NCBI GenBank assembly: GCA_025738555.1
Contig: JAOVFP010000008.1
Location: 3,348,001 to 3,412,000 of the forward strand
Direction of reading: 5' to 3'
DNA: 64,000 nucleotides
From: Cyathus striatus
Taxonomy: Eukaryota; Basidiomycota; Agaricomycetes; Agaricales; Nidulariaceae
Below, in pieces: positions 23,778 through 36,389 of the stretch. Under the pieces are notes generated by a model. The model worked only from the letters and a program-made list of their open reading frames with translations. It had not been told where the DNA came from and made no database searches. The position numbers and the translations under genes were made by a program. Each line of letters opens with the position of its first letter. The stretch's first letter is position 1.

Positions 23778-25705
23778 AGCAGTACGTCAGGCGAGAACAG
23801 TCCAAACGACGCACCACGCAAGAAGAAATCGAGCAAGAATCGTCGTAAGGATGTAGAGCAGGATAGCACGCTGGACGAGGTTAGCCCAGGGGATACTACG
23901 CAGGGTGGGAGGTCATACAAGGTTCGCCGCGTGACGGAGGATGTAGTGCAGGACAGCACATCGAGCGAGAATAGTCCCGTGGATCAAATAGAGAGCAGGA
24001 CGAAGAACGGCTCTGACTCAGAGCCCACCACTCGCGCCTCTCATCCCTTTGATGATTCTGAAGGATCAGACATTATCGATTTATCCTACGCACGTCGGAT
24101 AAGGTTGATTTTATACTTATCGCGTCATACTTTCAGTGGCATCCCCGTACTTCAAGGACGAGCTTTCTACTCTGGTTTGCCTCTGATGGTGGATCCAAGC
24201 CCCTCATTGAAGTTACCGAGCCCAGCAAGATTCTAGACCCTGTTCTGCGGCTTTGTTACCTAGTCAGCGACCCACTCTTGGTTGCATACTAGACGCAGCT
24301 ACCAAATATGACACCAAGGAAGCTGTAGACGTTCTGAAGAATCGCCTTCGTACATTTATCCACGACAATCCTCTACAAGTGTATGCGATCTCATGTCGAA
24401 CATCCCTGGAAGACATGGCTTGCTTAGCTGCTCAGCGATGGCTTGAAACTGCGCCTAAAGCAGATGATGAAGGTGTCGAGAACGGGAAACTAGTTGGTTG
24501 GGGACAAACTATAGCTGGTAGCAGCTATATTGACGACATGGCAGCAATTTCAGCCGGAGCTTTCTGTCGCTTGACGCAATTCGTGCGTACTGGTGTTGAA
24601 ACGCCATTCCGCGAGCATATGCTACCAGCTGCAAGCCTCTCTTTGTCCATCCCGATTAACCCTGCTGCTGTATCTCCATCGAGTTCACTGGGACCTGTGT
24701 CCGTCATGACCGCTCCTTTGTTCAATTTCACATCATCAACACCGTCGAGCTCGGGAACGTTGTCACCTGCTCCTTCATTCACATTTTCCTCCTCAACAGC
24801 ATCGAGCTCGGGAACAAAACTGAAGATTAACTTTTCCTCTTCGACAGCGTCAGCTAAGGCGAGTGCACCGGTGCCAGCCCTCCAATCGTTCAACTTCTCT
24901 GCTTCAGTGTCTGCGACCTCGGAGATGACTTCTAAAGCCCCAGTATCGCCAGCCCCTTCATCCAAAAGTTCTTTGTCAGAGCCTAGCCCCTCAGAAGCTG
25001 TTACTGATTCGGAATCGGAAGTACCAAAGGCTCCAGTGTTTAACTTCGTCACTGCATTCTCTTCTTTCAACTTTGCAGATTCGGATCTAACGATATCGTC
25101 CTCTGATGCGTTTAAATTCAAGGTGCATGATTTGATTCTCCGCCTTGCCGCCCCGAACCTCTTGGAGAACGTGGCAGTTGACAGCGAGAAAAATAAAAAT
25201 TTATCGCTTCCAGAGAACGGTCGCACGGTGTCCATCTTGCTTCAGGGTTGCTACCCATCTATGACGATAGAAGCTGGACTTTCCGCCCAAGAGATCTCTC
25301 TTGTGCTCTCTGCTGCTGTCAAATATGGAATGAAAAAGGTCGTAGACAAGTTGAAGGTTATGCTCACATTATCCACTCCTGCAGAAGTGCTTAGTGTTTA
25401 TTTCACCTTCGCTCAGAACAATTTCACGAGTGAAGCAACTCCGGCAGCTGGAGCGGGGTTCCAGCTCAGCTACAGCCTTGAACCCTAAGCTCAGTGGGTT
25501 TAGCATGAAGCTACTATTCGAAGAAAGCACGAAGCTCAGAAAGGAGTTGGAAGGAATTTTATCCAGGGAAAGTAGTGTGTTGAAGATGAAACTTACAACG
25601 TATACGTATACATCGATAACGAAATGGATTTCAAGCATGAAGAGGAAACTCCGTCGATGGTTTGATCTGGAGAACTCTCGCCACGTTAATTTCTTTGCAG
25701 TATAG
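23778..25705 (+). pseudogene. Degraded double-BTB paralogue, duplicate copy
   Basis: Duplicate of 3133-5061 with one further change, T5 to T4 near 24111. It keeps the same missing start, N-terminal frameshifts, deletion and out-of-frame tail, and the same 400-codon open stretch from about 24271 to 25488 with the Ser/Phe-rich linker. The shared lesions show the gene was already damaged before the block was copied. Confidence 0.8.
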
Positions 25706-26073
25706 TATTGCTTTACCTGGATACATATCTTGGCTTATATCTTATCTTGATTTCTTTCTGTCTCTACTAAATTTTTAACAATGTGGAGGTTCGATTACAT
25801 TTAGAAACGGTGGCACTACCATCGAACCCAATGTTCATGATCACTGATCAATATCCCTTTGTTGTATGTAGTCTTATAAGCTCGTCCCAAAGACAACCTT
25901 CATGACTTGAAAGCAATTTCATATATACTATACGTAAACCAAAGCTTGAAAGCTCTTCAATTCGTCTAAGACTAAGTATTTATCTAACTACATAAACTTT
26001 CCGCAGTCCGATATCTGCCCCTTAAGTATAATCTTCTAATCTAGGATATAACTTACACCACAGCAGTCCAGCA

Positions 26074-27544
<1,471 letters not shown>

Positions 27545-27812
27545 AGTTCAAGTTGGTTGAAGAGAACGAGAAAAGCAGAGGTCTAAGGCGGGTATAAGAA
27601 AAGCCGGGTTTTAACTGAGAAACGATCTCACCACGATAACAAGATGAGAGGTGCGCGTTTATATGAGCTAAGCGCAGAGTTCAACTAGCTTCAAATCCTA
27701 TGAACCGTTAGTTGTGGAGGGAGGAAGAGAGAACGGAAGAGACGAGGGAAACAGAGAAAACTGGAGAATTTTCCATTGCCGATTGTTTTGTGGGGAACAT
27801 TTTGGAGGATCA

Positions 27813-27872
27813 ATTTGACTCATCCAAATTGGATGAGTCAAATTTGCATATTGGATGATCCAATATGCAAAT
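27813..27872. promoter_or_regulatory. Overlapping TGACTCA and ATTTGCAT palindromes upstream of met2 (copy 2)
   Basis: Identical to 7171-7230: two 31-nt palindromes overlapping by two bases, about 270 bp before the second met2 start codon. Confidence 0.6.
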
Positions 27873-28768
27873 TATTACATAATATATTAATCAAGGGACG
27901 TTGACAAATAGATGTAAATCGGACCACAATTGACAAACCTTGCAGCTTCAATTTCAATGCTTGCAAGTTGCCAATCCAACACTCAGAAAAAAATACAGAT
28001 GAGAACTCTTCCTTACATACAAGTAAGCACATCGAGTACTATATTTTAGAGCTCAACGCTGAACTTTTAGTAGACTTAGTATGAATGGTTCTCAAGCATT
28101 GCTTATTGGAGTTGTATTGGAGTCTAACCCGGAGCCAACTTCGACTTAAGCCTGAGTCTGTGAAACTTGTGCGTGTTTGGGCACAGCCTTTTTTTTTCAA
28201 ACGCCTAAGGCGGTGATCTCCGTACTATAGTAGACATGAATTCTATTTTATGACTAAATCGTTGAAGGAAGTCGAAGAACCACTTTAAAGACATAAGAAT
28301 GGAAGATTTGGGGTGATAATCGTGATGTGAGCGGACATGTATTATACACTTTAAAATGTTCATAATTTTAGTTACATACACAGAAGATATCGTCGATCCT
28401 ACATTTAAAAATGACGCAGGCTTCCAGACCGACGTCAATATGCATTTCATGATAGATTCTCTTAAGGTCATGATTATGAAATTCGACATCATAGTGAGCA
28501 GATGCTGAGCGCCAAATGGGCGTGTATTATGTCGCTACTAGATCCTCTAGTCGAATCTACACCAGTAAAACTCTTCTAGCCCAACACTTTGTATGAACTA
28601 AAAATGTCGGAGGTTCGATATTCCGGAATATGTCTTCAGTGAAACCTTTCAAAACCTCCAAATTAGACATAGCAAGAGCGCCAACGGCGCTTCAGAACGA
28701 TATAAAAGCAGCCACTATGCCAACCAAAAGCTCCATCCGAAACTCACATCTCGGCTACCAAACACATC

Positions 28769-29251
28769 ATGTACGCTTTTAAACTCCTCACTCTCCTCAG
28801 CATCGTCGCCGCCTTTGTCAGCGCAGAGACTTTGGCGAAGGAGCCCAAGGAACCCAAAGAGTCTAAATGCGACGCTGCAGGCAAGTTGTTGATTCTTATA
28901 CATACCATACGATGTTGGAGGCTGACATGCTCTCTAGGATGTGCGCTCAGCATTGCCAAGGGTACTGTCTCTACCATCAAGGCTTGCAGCGCTGCTGCCG
29001 CACTCGCTAAGAAGAAGAAGCTTAGCGGTGCGCCGTTTTCTTATGACATAATCATATATTAGCCTCAACAAATCATTTTACAATACAGCGTCCGACAAGC
29101 AAGAACTCGCCACTGACACCGCAGAGTGTGTCTTCGAAGCTGTTTCCGCGGGACTTGAAATTGTGAGTACTAACAATAGGTATCGCATGTGAATAACTAC
29201 TCAAGTTTTATCTAGCCCAAGGATTGCAAGGACTGCGCAAGTTCTGAGTGA
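28769..29251 (+). CDS. Small secreted six-cysteine protein (103 aa, 4 exons), fungal calcium-binding-protein-like
   Basis: Exons are 28769-28880, 28938-29027, 29089-29162 and 29216-29251. The first intron uses a GC donor (CAG/GCAAGT), the others GT. The 103-residue product has a signal peptide (about 1-19, cleavage after VSA), a Lys/Glu/Pro spacer, and Cys34, 39, 54, 81, 96 and 99, ending in IPKDCKDCASSE. The cysteine spacing, the Asp before the fourth Cys region and the P-x2-C-x2-C end resemble the small fungal calcium-binding protein family (Cbp1-like, PF12192), but that match is from memory. A TATAAAAG box lies about 68 bp upstream of the ATG. It is presumably secreted; role unknown. A tandem paralogue follows at 30351. 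Confidence 0.82.
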
Positions 29252-30350
29252 ACGACGGATTACTAATTTATTAGTATTAAGGAAGTTGTTGAATGCAGAC
29301 CTGTGCGGATACGTTGTTTGAATAATATCATTGTCTGCAGTACTAGTGATAGTGACGTGAGAGTCGAGACAACAGTCCAAAGTTAAGTATAGCATGTACA
29401 AACTTGTGTAAGACGCATTTCTTGAAGTTCAAGCAGCAGAGTGATATATATTTAATATGCAGATCATATCCAAATCCTTCACGCTATCAGTTAATTAGTT
29501 TTCCATACCTAGCAAGTACTTACCATATAGCTTACAACCATAGTACAGACTAGTCCACGAACTGGCACAGCACGTTTGTATGCTTTGAAGGCTTTTAGGC
29601 TGGGGATCTGCCGGGCTTGCTTTGTGCGTCCCTGGAGTGATGGAGGTGATTGTAATTGTCTCAGCACTCTTTCTTCTAAAACGCTTCTAAGTCCTGTATC
29701 CCGGTGCTCATGGTACTAAAAATAACGAAGGGCACGGCTTATTCCTCGTAGCAAGGTTACTCTTACTGTTCAATTGATAACTCATGTGTAACAAGTCCGA
29801 AGTTACTCGAGATTAATATTGAAGTCTAATTAGTGCAATACACTATCAACGGCGTCGCCTTATACTGGTAGGTAAACGCCAGCTACCGAATTCACCTTAA
29901 AAGGACACAGCGATAACATCTTTTAATCCGTAGTACGTAGATAAGAGTGACAAATAGAATTATTTCAAAGACATAGGAATGGAAGATTTGGAGTAAATAC
30001 CTCAGTCCGTGGAGCTTCGTGCTTCAGCGTTCAAGAAGTTGTTTAAACACACTAATGTATTCCATCGTATATTTTCTTTGTGAAAATCGACAGTGTAGTG
30101 GGGATATGCTAGACATGTATTATGCCACTATTAGCTAACCGACACCGGCTAAGTTCTTCTAGCCCTACATATCGTATGAAATGCGAATGTCGGAGGTTAG
30201 ACATCCCGAAATATGTCTTCAATAATTCCTTTCACAATATCCAAATTGGGCATTTCAAAAGCGCCGACCGTGCTTTCAAATGGTATAAAAGAGGTCGCAA
30301 TTCCAACCAAAAGCTTCATCCGATAATCGCTCTCGGCTTCCAAACACATC
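29252..30350. other. Intergenic; contains the duplicated promoter region of the next gene
   Basis: No gene was seen. From about 29965 the sequence resembles the upstream region of the previous gene from about 28285 (shared AAGACATA-GAATGGAAGATTTGG and later blocks), so the tandem unit included about 380-500 bp of promoter. A TATAAAAG box is at 30284-30291. Confidence 0.6.
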
Positions 30351-30826
30351 ATGTACGCTTTCAAATTTATCGCTCTCCTCAGCATCGTCGCCGCCTTTGT
30401 CAGTGCAGAGACTTTGGCGAAGAAGCCCAAGGAGCCAGAGGAGTCTAAATGCGACGCCGCAGGCAAGTTCTTAATTCTTATACCGTACGAGCTTGGAGGC
30501 TGATATTTAATCTAGGGTGTGCGCTTAGCATTTCCAAGGGTACTCTCTCTACTGTCAAGGCTTGTAGTGCTGCCGGCGCACTCGCTAAGAAGAAGAAGCT
30601 TAGCGGTGCGTTATTTTACAATATAACAATATATTAACCTAAACAAATCACTTCATAATACAGCTTCCGACAAGCAAGAGCTCGGAACTGACATCGCAGA
30701 GTGTGTCTTCGAAGCTGTTTCCGCGGGACTTGAAATTGTGAGTACTAACAATATGTATCGCATGTGAATAACTACTCAAGTTTTATCTAGCCCAAGGATT
30801 GCAAGGACTGTGCAGGTTCTGAGTGA
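30351..30826 (+). CDS. Small secreted six-cysteine protein, tandem paralogue (103 aa, 4 exons)
   Basis: Exons are 30351-30462, 30516-30605, 30664-30737 and 30791-30826, equal in length and phase to the gene at 28769. The first intron again starts with GC. The signal peptide MYAFKFIALLSIVAAFVSA, all six cysteines and the IPKDCKDC end are conserved. Differences are few and in frame (EPKEPKES to KPKEPEES, ASDKQELAT to ASDKQELGT, CASSE to CAGSE), which argues that both genes are under selection. It is likely secreted; calcium binding is an inference from the cysteine pattern. Confidence 0.82.
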
Positions 30827-31229
30827 ACGGCGGGTTTATAATTTATAAATATTACGGAAGTAGAATGTAGACTTGTGCGGATTCGTTGTTTAAACAGAAT
30901 GGAATTTGCTGCACTAGAGTGACAGGACGGCTGAGTAATCCGGCGCGAATACTTCGAATTGACTTGAGAAGAGGTAAGTACTTTTGCAATTGGCATTTGC
31001 CGGGCGCTGTTTAAACTCAGTGCGCATACGTATTTGACATGAAGGGTCCAACCAAATACTTTACGCACAAAGTAAATTTTTCTGTTGAACACAGCTACTT
31101 ATTTACAACCATGCAATATGGCCTTTGGAATAGTTCATCTTACTCACATACTATTGAGATTGACGTTGAACGTTGAGCGCTAAGCGCTGAGCGAGGACCC
31201 TGGATAATGCCGCCTAAGCTTAGATATGG

Positions 31230-31379
31230 GTCCCCCTATAATCAGCCAGAAAATCCTGAAAGGTTGGATACAGTTTGGCAGGCGTCCCCCTACTGAGAAC
31301 TTTTTTTTTCCCACGAGGTTGGATTTGCCGTCCCCCTAGCAGTCACGTCATGCCTAGCAGGTTAGATACGCGTCCCCCT
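31230..31379 (+). repeat. Left subterminal array: four GTCCCCCT motifs
   Basis: Copies are at 31230 (GTCCCCCTATAATC), 31284, 31330 and 31372. Most are preceded by a TTAGATA or TTGGATA box. All read in the + direction. Confidence 0.85.
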
Positions 31380-31930
31380 GTTATAGCACAGCATCACTCC
31401 CGAGTCTCCACATTCCCTGGTTCAACACCCACCGGCACCGGGCATCCAATGCAAATTCACTGTGCTCACCGCAATCCAAGACTCAGGGTGGCAGCCAAAA
31501 CCACTGACATTTGCATGTATTCGCATTTTGCAATATGTATTTGCATCAATCTACTCCAATTTGTTGACCGCTCACTCTATCCCCACAGCCTCTCATCACC
31601 AACTACAACGGAGAAACTTGTCTCGTCAACATTGCCTCAAGCCTAACGCGAATACTCTTGAAACTACATAGCTCTAATGATATATTTCTCTTTCAACCCT
31701 ATCTCTCAGTGGGGTTTTTCAAATATTCACCGCCTTTTGCACATGTTTCAGTGTTCTCTTATCGTTTGGGATTCGGTCTTGCTCTTGCATATAACCAGCG
31801 TAGCTAGAATGAAAATGTTGCTTCACCAAGTTCTCAAATTAAGTGTTTTCTACTATTCTGGTATTGTTTTTCGTGATCATTGTCTCTCCTATTATACGAT
31901 GTTCTAACTACTCTATCTGCAACAGGATTA

Positions 31931-32882
31931 TGTCAGGTGTGCGTAGCATCGATTTTATACTCGAAGAGTGGATTGGAGCAGGGAAACTCTATAAAAATGT
32001 CCCAGATATTGTGTTGGACGAGCTCATTCGAGTCTTCGACGTACCACACTATCTGACTCTTCAAATGCTATATTGGTTCCTGCCATGACAATTTCTCCGC
32101 TAAACCTTGTGCGGGTATCATTACCTCCTGCTTCGAATTCATATGACTTTAAACCACCCGCTGAATGATTCTTATCGGAATCGGCCTCTCACTCGATTTC
32201 GATTCTTAGCGTGTTGCTGGTTCCTGCTGCGAGGTATGTGAGCAAGCTCAATGCTGTATCTGGGCAAGCTATGCTTGACGGAAAGGTATCTATCGAAGTC
32301 GAAGGCACTCTGGACGAAAGGATCTTAGTCCCCTTTGAAGCATTGGGATACTGGACATATTTGAACAAGGCTATTCTAGCTCAGCAGAAGTGGCAGCACA
32401 CTATTTCTTGGCTTGATAGTCACAAACATAGGTCTCTCGCTCTTTCACAATCTATTATTTCTATTCTGTCACAGGTACAATGGACAAGATCTGTACCAGG
32501 TGTTTCGTCGCATCTGTCAATGACAGAACTTGCAGATTTCTTTTCAGATGAATGGCTAAGTGATAGTCACGTCGATACAATGCTTATTTTATTGGAAAAG
32601 CGTTTACAAGAGAACCCTGCTTGGTATAACAAGCATATCATTGGGTGCACTGCTATTGCCCACTCTCTCTCTTCTGATTGGCTTAATGATACGAAGAGCA
32701 ACCCAGCCTTATATCATACTATCGCAAATTATTACCTTCGTGAATATGGTGATAAATTAGCAGAGTCAAAAGAAGCCCCCCTTTGGACTATTGCATTTTC
32801 TCATCCAGGACACTGGACAGCCATTAAAATCGATCCATCAGAACGTGTTGTTAACTGGGGAACAATTCAAACACTCAAATAG
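31931..32882 (+). pseudogene. Ulp1/C48-type SUMO-protease-like gene of the transposon, C-terminally truncated
   Basis: A short frame at 31931-32088 (MSGVRSIDFILEEW...) and a longer one to 32882 (223 residues from 32211) are separated by stops or an intron. The longer frame has the domain pattern of transposon-borne Ulp1 peptidases: FFSDEWLSDSHVDTML near residues 112-127, and the catalytic His in FSHPGHWTAIKID (His201). It then ends at VVNWGTIQTLK-stop, where the family has the YGDSL Asp, with the Gln and Cys still to come. The catalytic triad is therefore incomplete and activity is not expected. The C-terminal part was probably lost in an internal deletion of the element. Confidence 0.72.
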
Positions 32883-32916
32883 TTGATTAGAACCTGTTAT
32901 ATAGGTTAGATACTCT

Positions 32917-33000
32917 GTCCCCCTATAAACTCGAAATTTTGGAGCTTAGATACGCCATCCCCCTATAATCAGAGAAAAATTGACCAAATTTCGTCCCCCT
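32917..33000 (+). repeat. Right subterminal array: three more motifs in the same orientation
   Basis: Copies are at 32917 (GTCCCCCTATAA), 32957 (ATCCCCCTATAATC) and 32993 (GTCCCCCTATAA). They read in the + direction like the left-end copies, although the TIRs themselves are inverted. Confidence 0.85.
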
Positions 33001-33243
33001 ATAACTGCCCAAAAAACGCTATTTTAGTATCTAACCTTAACCGGCATTATCCAGGGTCCTGCTGAGCGTTCGCCTAACGTTTGGAGGTTCAACCAAACGA
33101 TATCACATGCAGGTGACATCACCATGTGTTACAAGTTAAGTTTACATAAGTTGCTAACGATAGCTTATGTACGTAAGATCATGATGATGTAATGATTGAA
33201 ACGCTCATACTGTACAAGAAACTTCCAGCCTATACTAATATCC

Positions 33244-34479
33244 TCACACAACATCAAGAACCCATCCCTCCCCACTCCTGCTATTGTCCTCCAATAGCCC
33301 ACCAACCATTACAGCCTTGCTCCCCTCCTCTCCTTCAGGCACAAACGAGACACCAGGGAACCACCCGCGTCCCTTTGGAAGCTCCGGTCCTTGTACTTCT
33401 GCTTTCCTCCACCAAAATCCCCCAGACTCCTTGTTCGTAGCGTGGGCACTAGAATGACTAAGGACCCAAACGTCGTCCCAAAACGCCCCGGCACCAGCAT
33501 GTCCCAAACTGGACGCCTCTCGTTCACCGTGAAATAACACAGCGACAGCATCTCTCAATCCCGGGACCGTAGACGAGAATGGTACAAAGCCATGCACGGA
33601 TCGTGAACCTGGATGACCATGTGCTGGATCTGGGGCAGGAGTGAGCGTGGTCCATTTGTTTGAGGCGATGTCGTAGATGTCTAAATCGTGGGACGGAGAG
33701 ACAGGCAGTTCGTGCCCTGCGAATCCTAGGAAGAGGTGAGTACGGGGTGAGGGGATGGAAAGAGAGAACTTACCTCCAAAACGCAGAATCGAATCTTCCC
33801 CGCTCTTACTAACAGCTGCCACGGCAGTTCCCCCACGCCCAGGAAGAGGCGCATCAGCAAGCCGTTCCCATCTCCTGGTTCGCACATCGAACGAATGAAG
33901 CGTCTCTAGTCGGCCAGATACAGGACATCCTGCGTGGATGTATACTTTCTCCTACGCATCACTCAGCTTACTGTTCGTGCCAACTGTAAGAACACGGCAT
34001 ACCTTGAAGGAAACCATGGCATGATAACTCCTGCTTTCCGGTGCATCTTCTTCATTCTGCGCTTTCACCCTGCTCCAGATGATGTTTGCTGTGTCAATAC
34101 GACCTTCCCAGATCCCGCATTGATCGTTCGAAAAGGGGACCATGCTAGTCCCACCACGCCCTCCCCAGAGATAAAGCCTTTCCGTCGTATCGTTCCACGT
34201 CGTCGCAGCGCCCACCCGTGCTTCAGGAGTCCCCTGCTCACCCACAGGTTTAAGCGTCACCCACTCCGCTTCCTTCTTCAAAGTCTTCACCCCAAGATCA
34301 AACGCATGCACAGACCCTGCAGGAACATCCAGAGAATTATCCACTGGTGTACGTGGTACCAGTTCTCCTCCGTGGACAAGGAGCTGCCCTTTGGAGGTGA
34401 TTGAGACGTAGTGCGACGAACGCGCTGATATAGTTGGAAGACGCTTCCAGATTGCTTTAGGGATGTGAGCGGCAGCCAT
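33244..34479 (-). CDS. Kelch-repeat (beta-propeller) protein (378 aa, 3 exons)
   Basis: Exons are 34479-34003, 33951-33774 and 33725-33244; introns of 51 and 48 nt have GT-AG ends. The lengths sum to 379 codons including the stop. Kelch repeats are visible as Gly-rich turns: LLVHGGELV, RLYLWGGRGG, SRSYHAMVSFKEKVYIHAGC, SILRFGG, and KAVMVGG near the end, with Trp residues between (TTWNDTT, RRWERL, NKWTTL). Such propellers bind partner proteins and often act in cytoskeletal or signalling complexes; nothing here points to one role. There is no signal peptide. The start ATG is followed by AAAHIPKAIWKRL. The gene lies 180 bp from the transposon's right end and appears undamaged. Confidence 0.85.
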
Positions 34480-35125
34480 GGATAGTGGTGGTGGAGGTCC
34501 GTGCGTTAGCGATTCTCACGAAGTGTCTAGTAACAGGATTTCACTGGGAACTTGGAAGTTCCCGTTCTTTGCCCTCCCACTGGTTTATTTCCGTTCTTTC
34601 CCTAATAGCTCACAAGTGAAAAATCCCCCAAAACCAAAGGCCCACAAACATATAGTCACTTGACAGAAATTTCTATCCCAAGCCATATGACATATGGAAA
34701 ATGGTGTAGCGGACTCCTCACTGCGGAGAGCAATGGGGATATGGCAGTGGCATAAGTTATTTTTGGGACAATGATAGTCAAAGTAGGTATCGCCTCACCT
34801 GAGATGTCAGCATGAAGATCGAGCACCCTTAAATCACAAATTGAAGATCTTGATTTTCACCCAAACACTGAAAGCACGCTTTGTATTCGTCGCTCCTGCA
34901 TTTCCGAACTGTGAAACCCCTTAGTTGGGCACTCCGAATCATAGCAGACACCTCTAAATGCAGCTATCGAATCTCAATTCGAAATTAGAAAGGGAATTAG
35001 GTCACCCTTTATAGCCTTTTATCATTATTCCAATATCCAAATTCATTAGGTATAAGTACCAAGCAACGAGTATTGTCGGCCTCCTTTCACTCCCATCCCC
35101 TCCGCTTTTCTACTCCCGACAGATA
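34480..35125. other. Intergenic, no recognised feature
   Basis: Promoter side of the Kelch gene. Stop codons are frequent in all frames, and no DUF6534 N-terminal exons were found here although a 3' remnant follows. Confidence 0.5.
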
Positions 35126-35531
35126 GGACGGACTCAATACTCATATTTCTAATTCTGTTTGTGATTGATACCGGGTTGTTAACCAGGTATATCGGCACTC
35201 TCGCTTTACATTATAGTTGGAGGATGTTATCACTGTGAGACGGTCCTACACGGCCCAAGGCTTCTCTTCACTAGTTCTCCACTTCAATAACGATTTTACT
35301 AGTACCCAACTAGAACCTCATTTGGCCACAAAACTTCATCTTCATAGGAATACATTTGTCCTCGGGACCGGTATGTTTAACTTTATATACATCCGTGTGT
35401 TTTCAATCTCTCACACTTCTCGTGATGCAGTATATTATAACTCCCTCATGGCATCACCCAATGCTCGTACCTTACGTGCGAAGTTGACTGACTCGTCAAG
35501 TCCGTTCCCACTACTAGTACTGTCTGATTGA
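35126..35531 (+). pseudogene. DUF6534-type membrane protein, 3' remnant (copy 1 of 5)
   Basis: Only the last exons are preserved: about 35126-35186 (TDSILIFLILFVIDTGLLTR), a short piece near 35216-35237, about 35312-35370 (LIWPQNFIFIGIHLSSG) and about 35430-35531 (YYNSLMASPNARTLRAKL). These are the final transmembrane segments and the conserved Y-x-NSL-A-LNAR signature, here with LNAR changed to PNAR. The N-terminal exons are absent. The remaining stretch to 36389 contains nothing recognisable. Confidence 0.7.
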
Positions 35532-36389
35532 TAGTCACCGTGACCGTTGGCAGCTAGCGGAATCAATTCAACTTTGTCGTGTATCGTACAGGTAGTCATA
35601 TTATACATGCCATTTAATTTGTGTTGCTGCATGCATATTATACCAGGATACGAGTCGGACGAGTCGAGTGACTTATAAGTAACCCAATAATCGATGATTA
35701 CATGTCTCATCGATCATTGTCACAGTCGATCACACGTTGATCACCCGTCGCCGGGTCTCATAAGACAAGAACAAGATATTGCAAGACAGGTGAGCGAGCT
35801 ATTGCTAAGGCGATTTTCATTGCTTCTAGAATGTGCAGTGCGTTCAAGCTGAAGGCCTGTGCGTAACGCTGTGTCACTAAACTTCTGCACTCAACCAAGT
35901 TCTAAAGCGCCCGTTCAGCGCTTTCATCCATGTGACGAGTGATATATTGGTGTTAGCGCTGTTACGAATACAAGCCGCTTGTACGTTATGGCAATTATTA
36001 GAGGCCAATGACATGAAGCCAACACGCCAAAGATTTACCACATTTATTCCCTGTAGTTTCCTGCGATACCTGCGTGAACGAGACGAGGTAATTACTCATT
36101 CGCTCGTTTCCCAGTTGAAGCTGTCACCAACTAGAATAACCAGGCACTCGTTCTGCCCGTAGGTAACTGCCCCCTCTAGATTGAATACTCCGATGATAGT
36201 ATCAGGAAACTTTGATGCAAGCAGTGCCGGGGGAGGCGTACCAACGAGATCTAGTCTTAATCATTTGTGTGTTCACCTTGTCAGCACTGATATTGATGCT
36301 ATACAGCTTTCAACAGATATAAGAACTATGTACTACCTTGTCGCAAAAAGGCGTCTACCTACCATCTGCACCCATTTATTTATCTTGGA

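Larger units (their letters stand above)
31194..33060 (+). mobile_element. TIR DNA transposon (1867 bp) with Ulp1-like gene and 8-bp target duplication
   Basis: The ends are perfect 19-bp inverted repeats, AGGACCCTGGATAATGCCG at 31194-31212 and its complement at 33042-33060. GCTGAGCG occurs directly outside both (31186-31193 and 33061-33068), an 8-bp target duplication. Inside are a truncated Ulp1-type protease gene and seven copies of a GTCCCCCTA-type motif near the ends. An 8-bp duplication and a SUMO-protease gene recall Zisupton/KDZ-type elements of mushrooms, but no transposase remains, so the element is non-autonomous. hAT elements also make 8-bp duplications but do not carry Ulp1. Confidence 0.9.
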
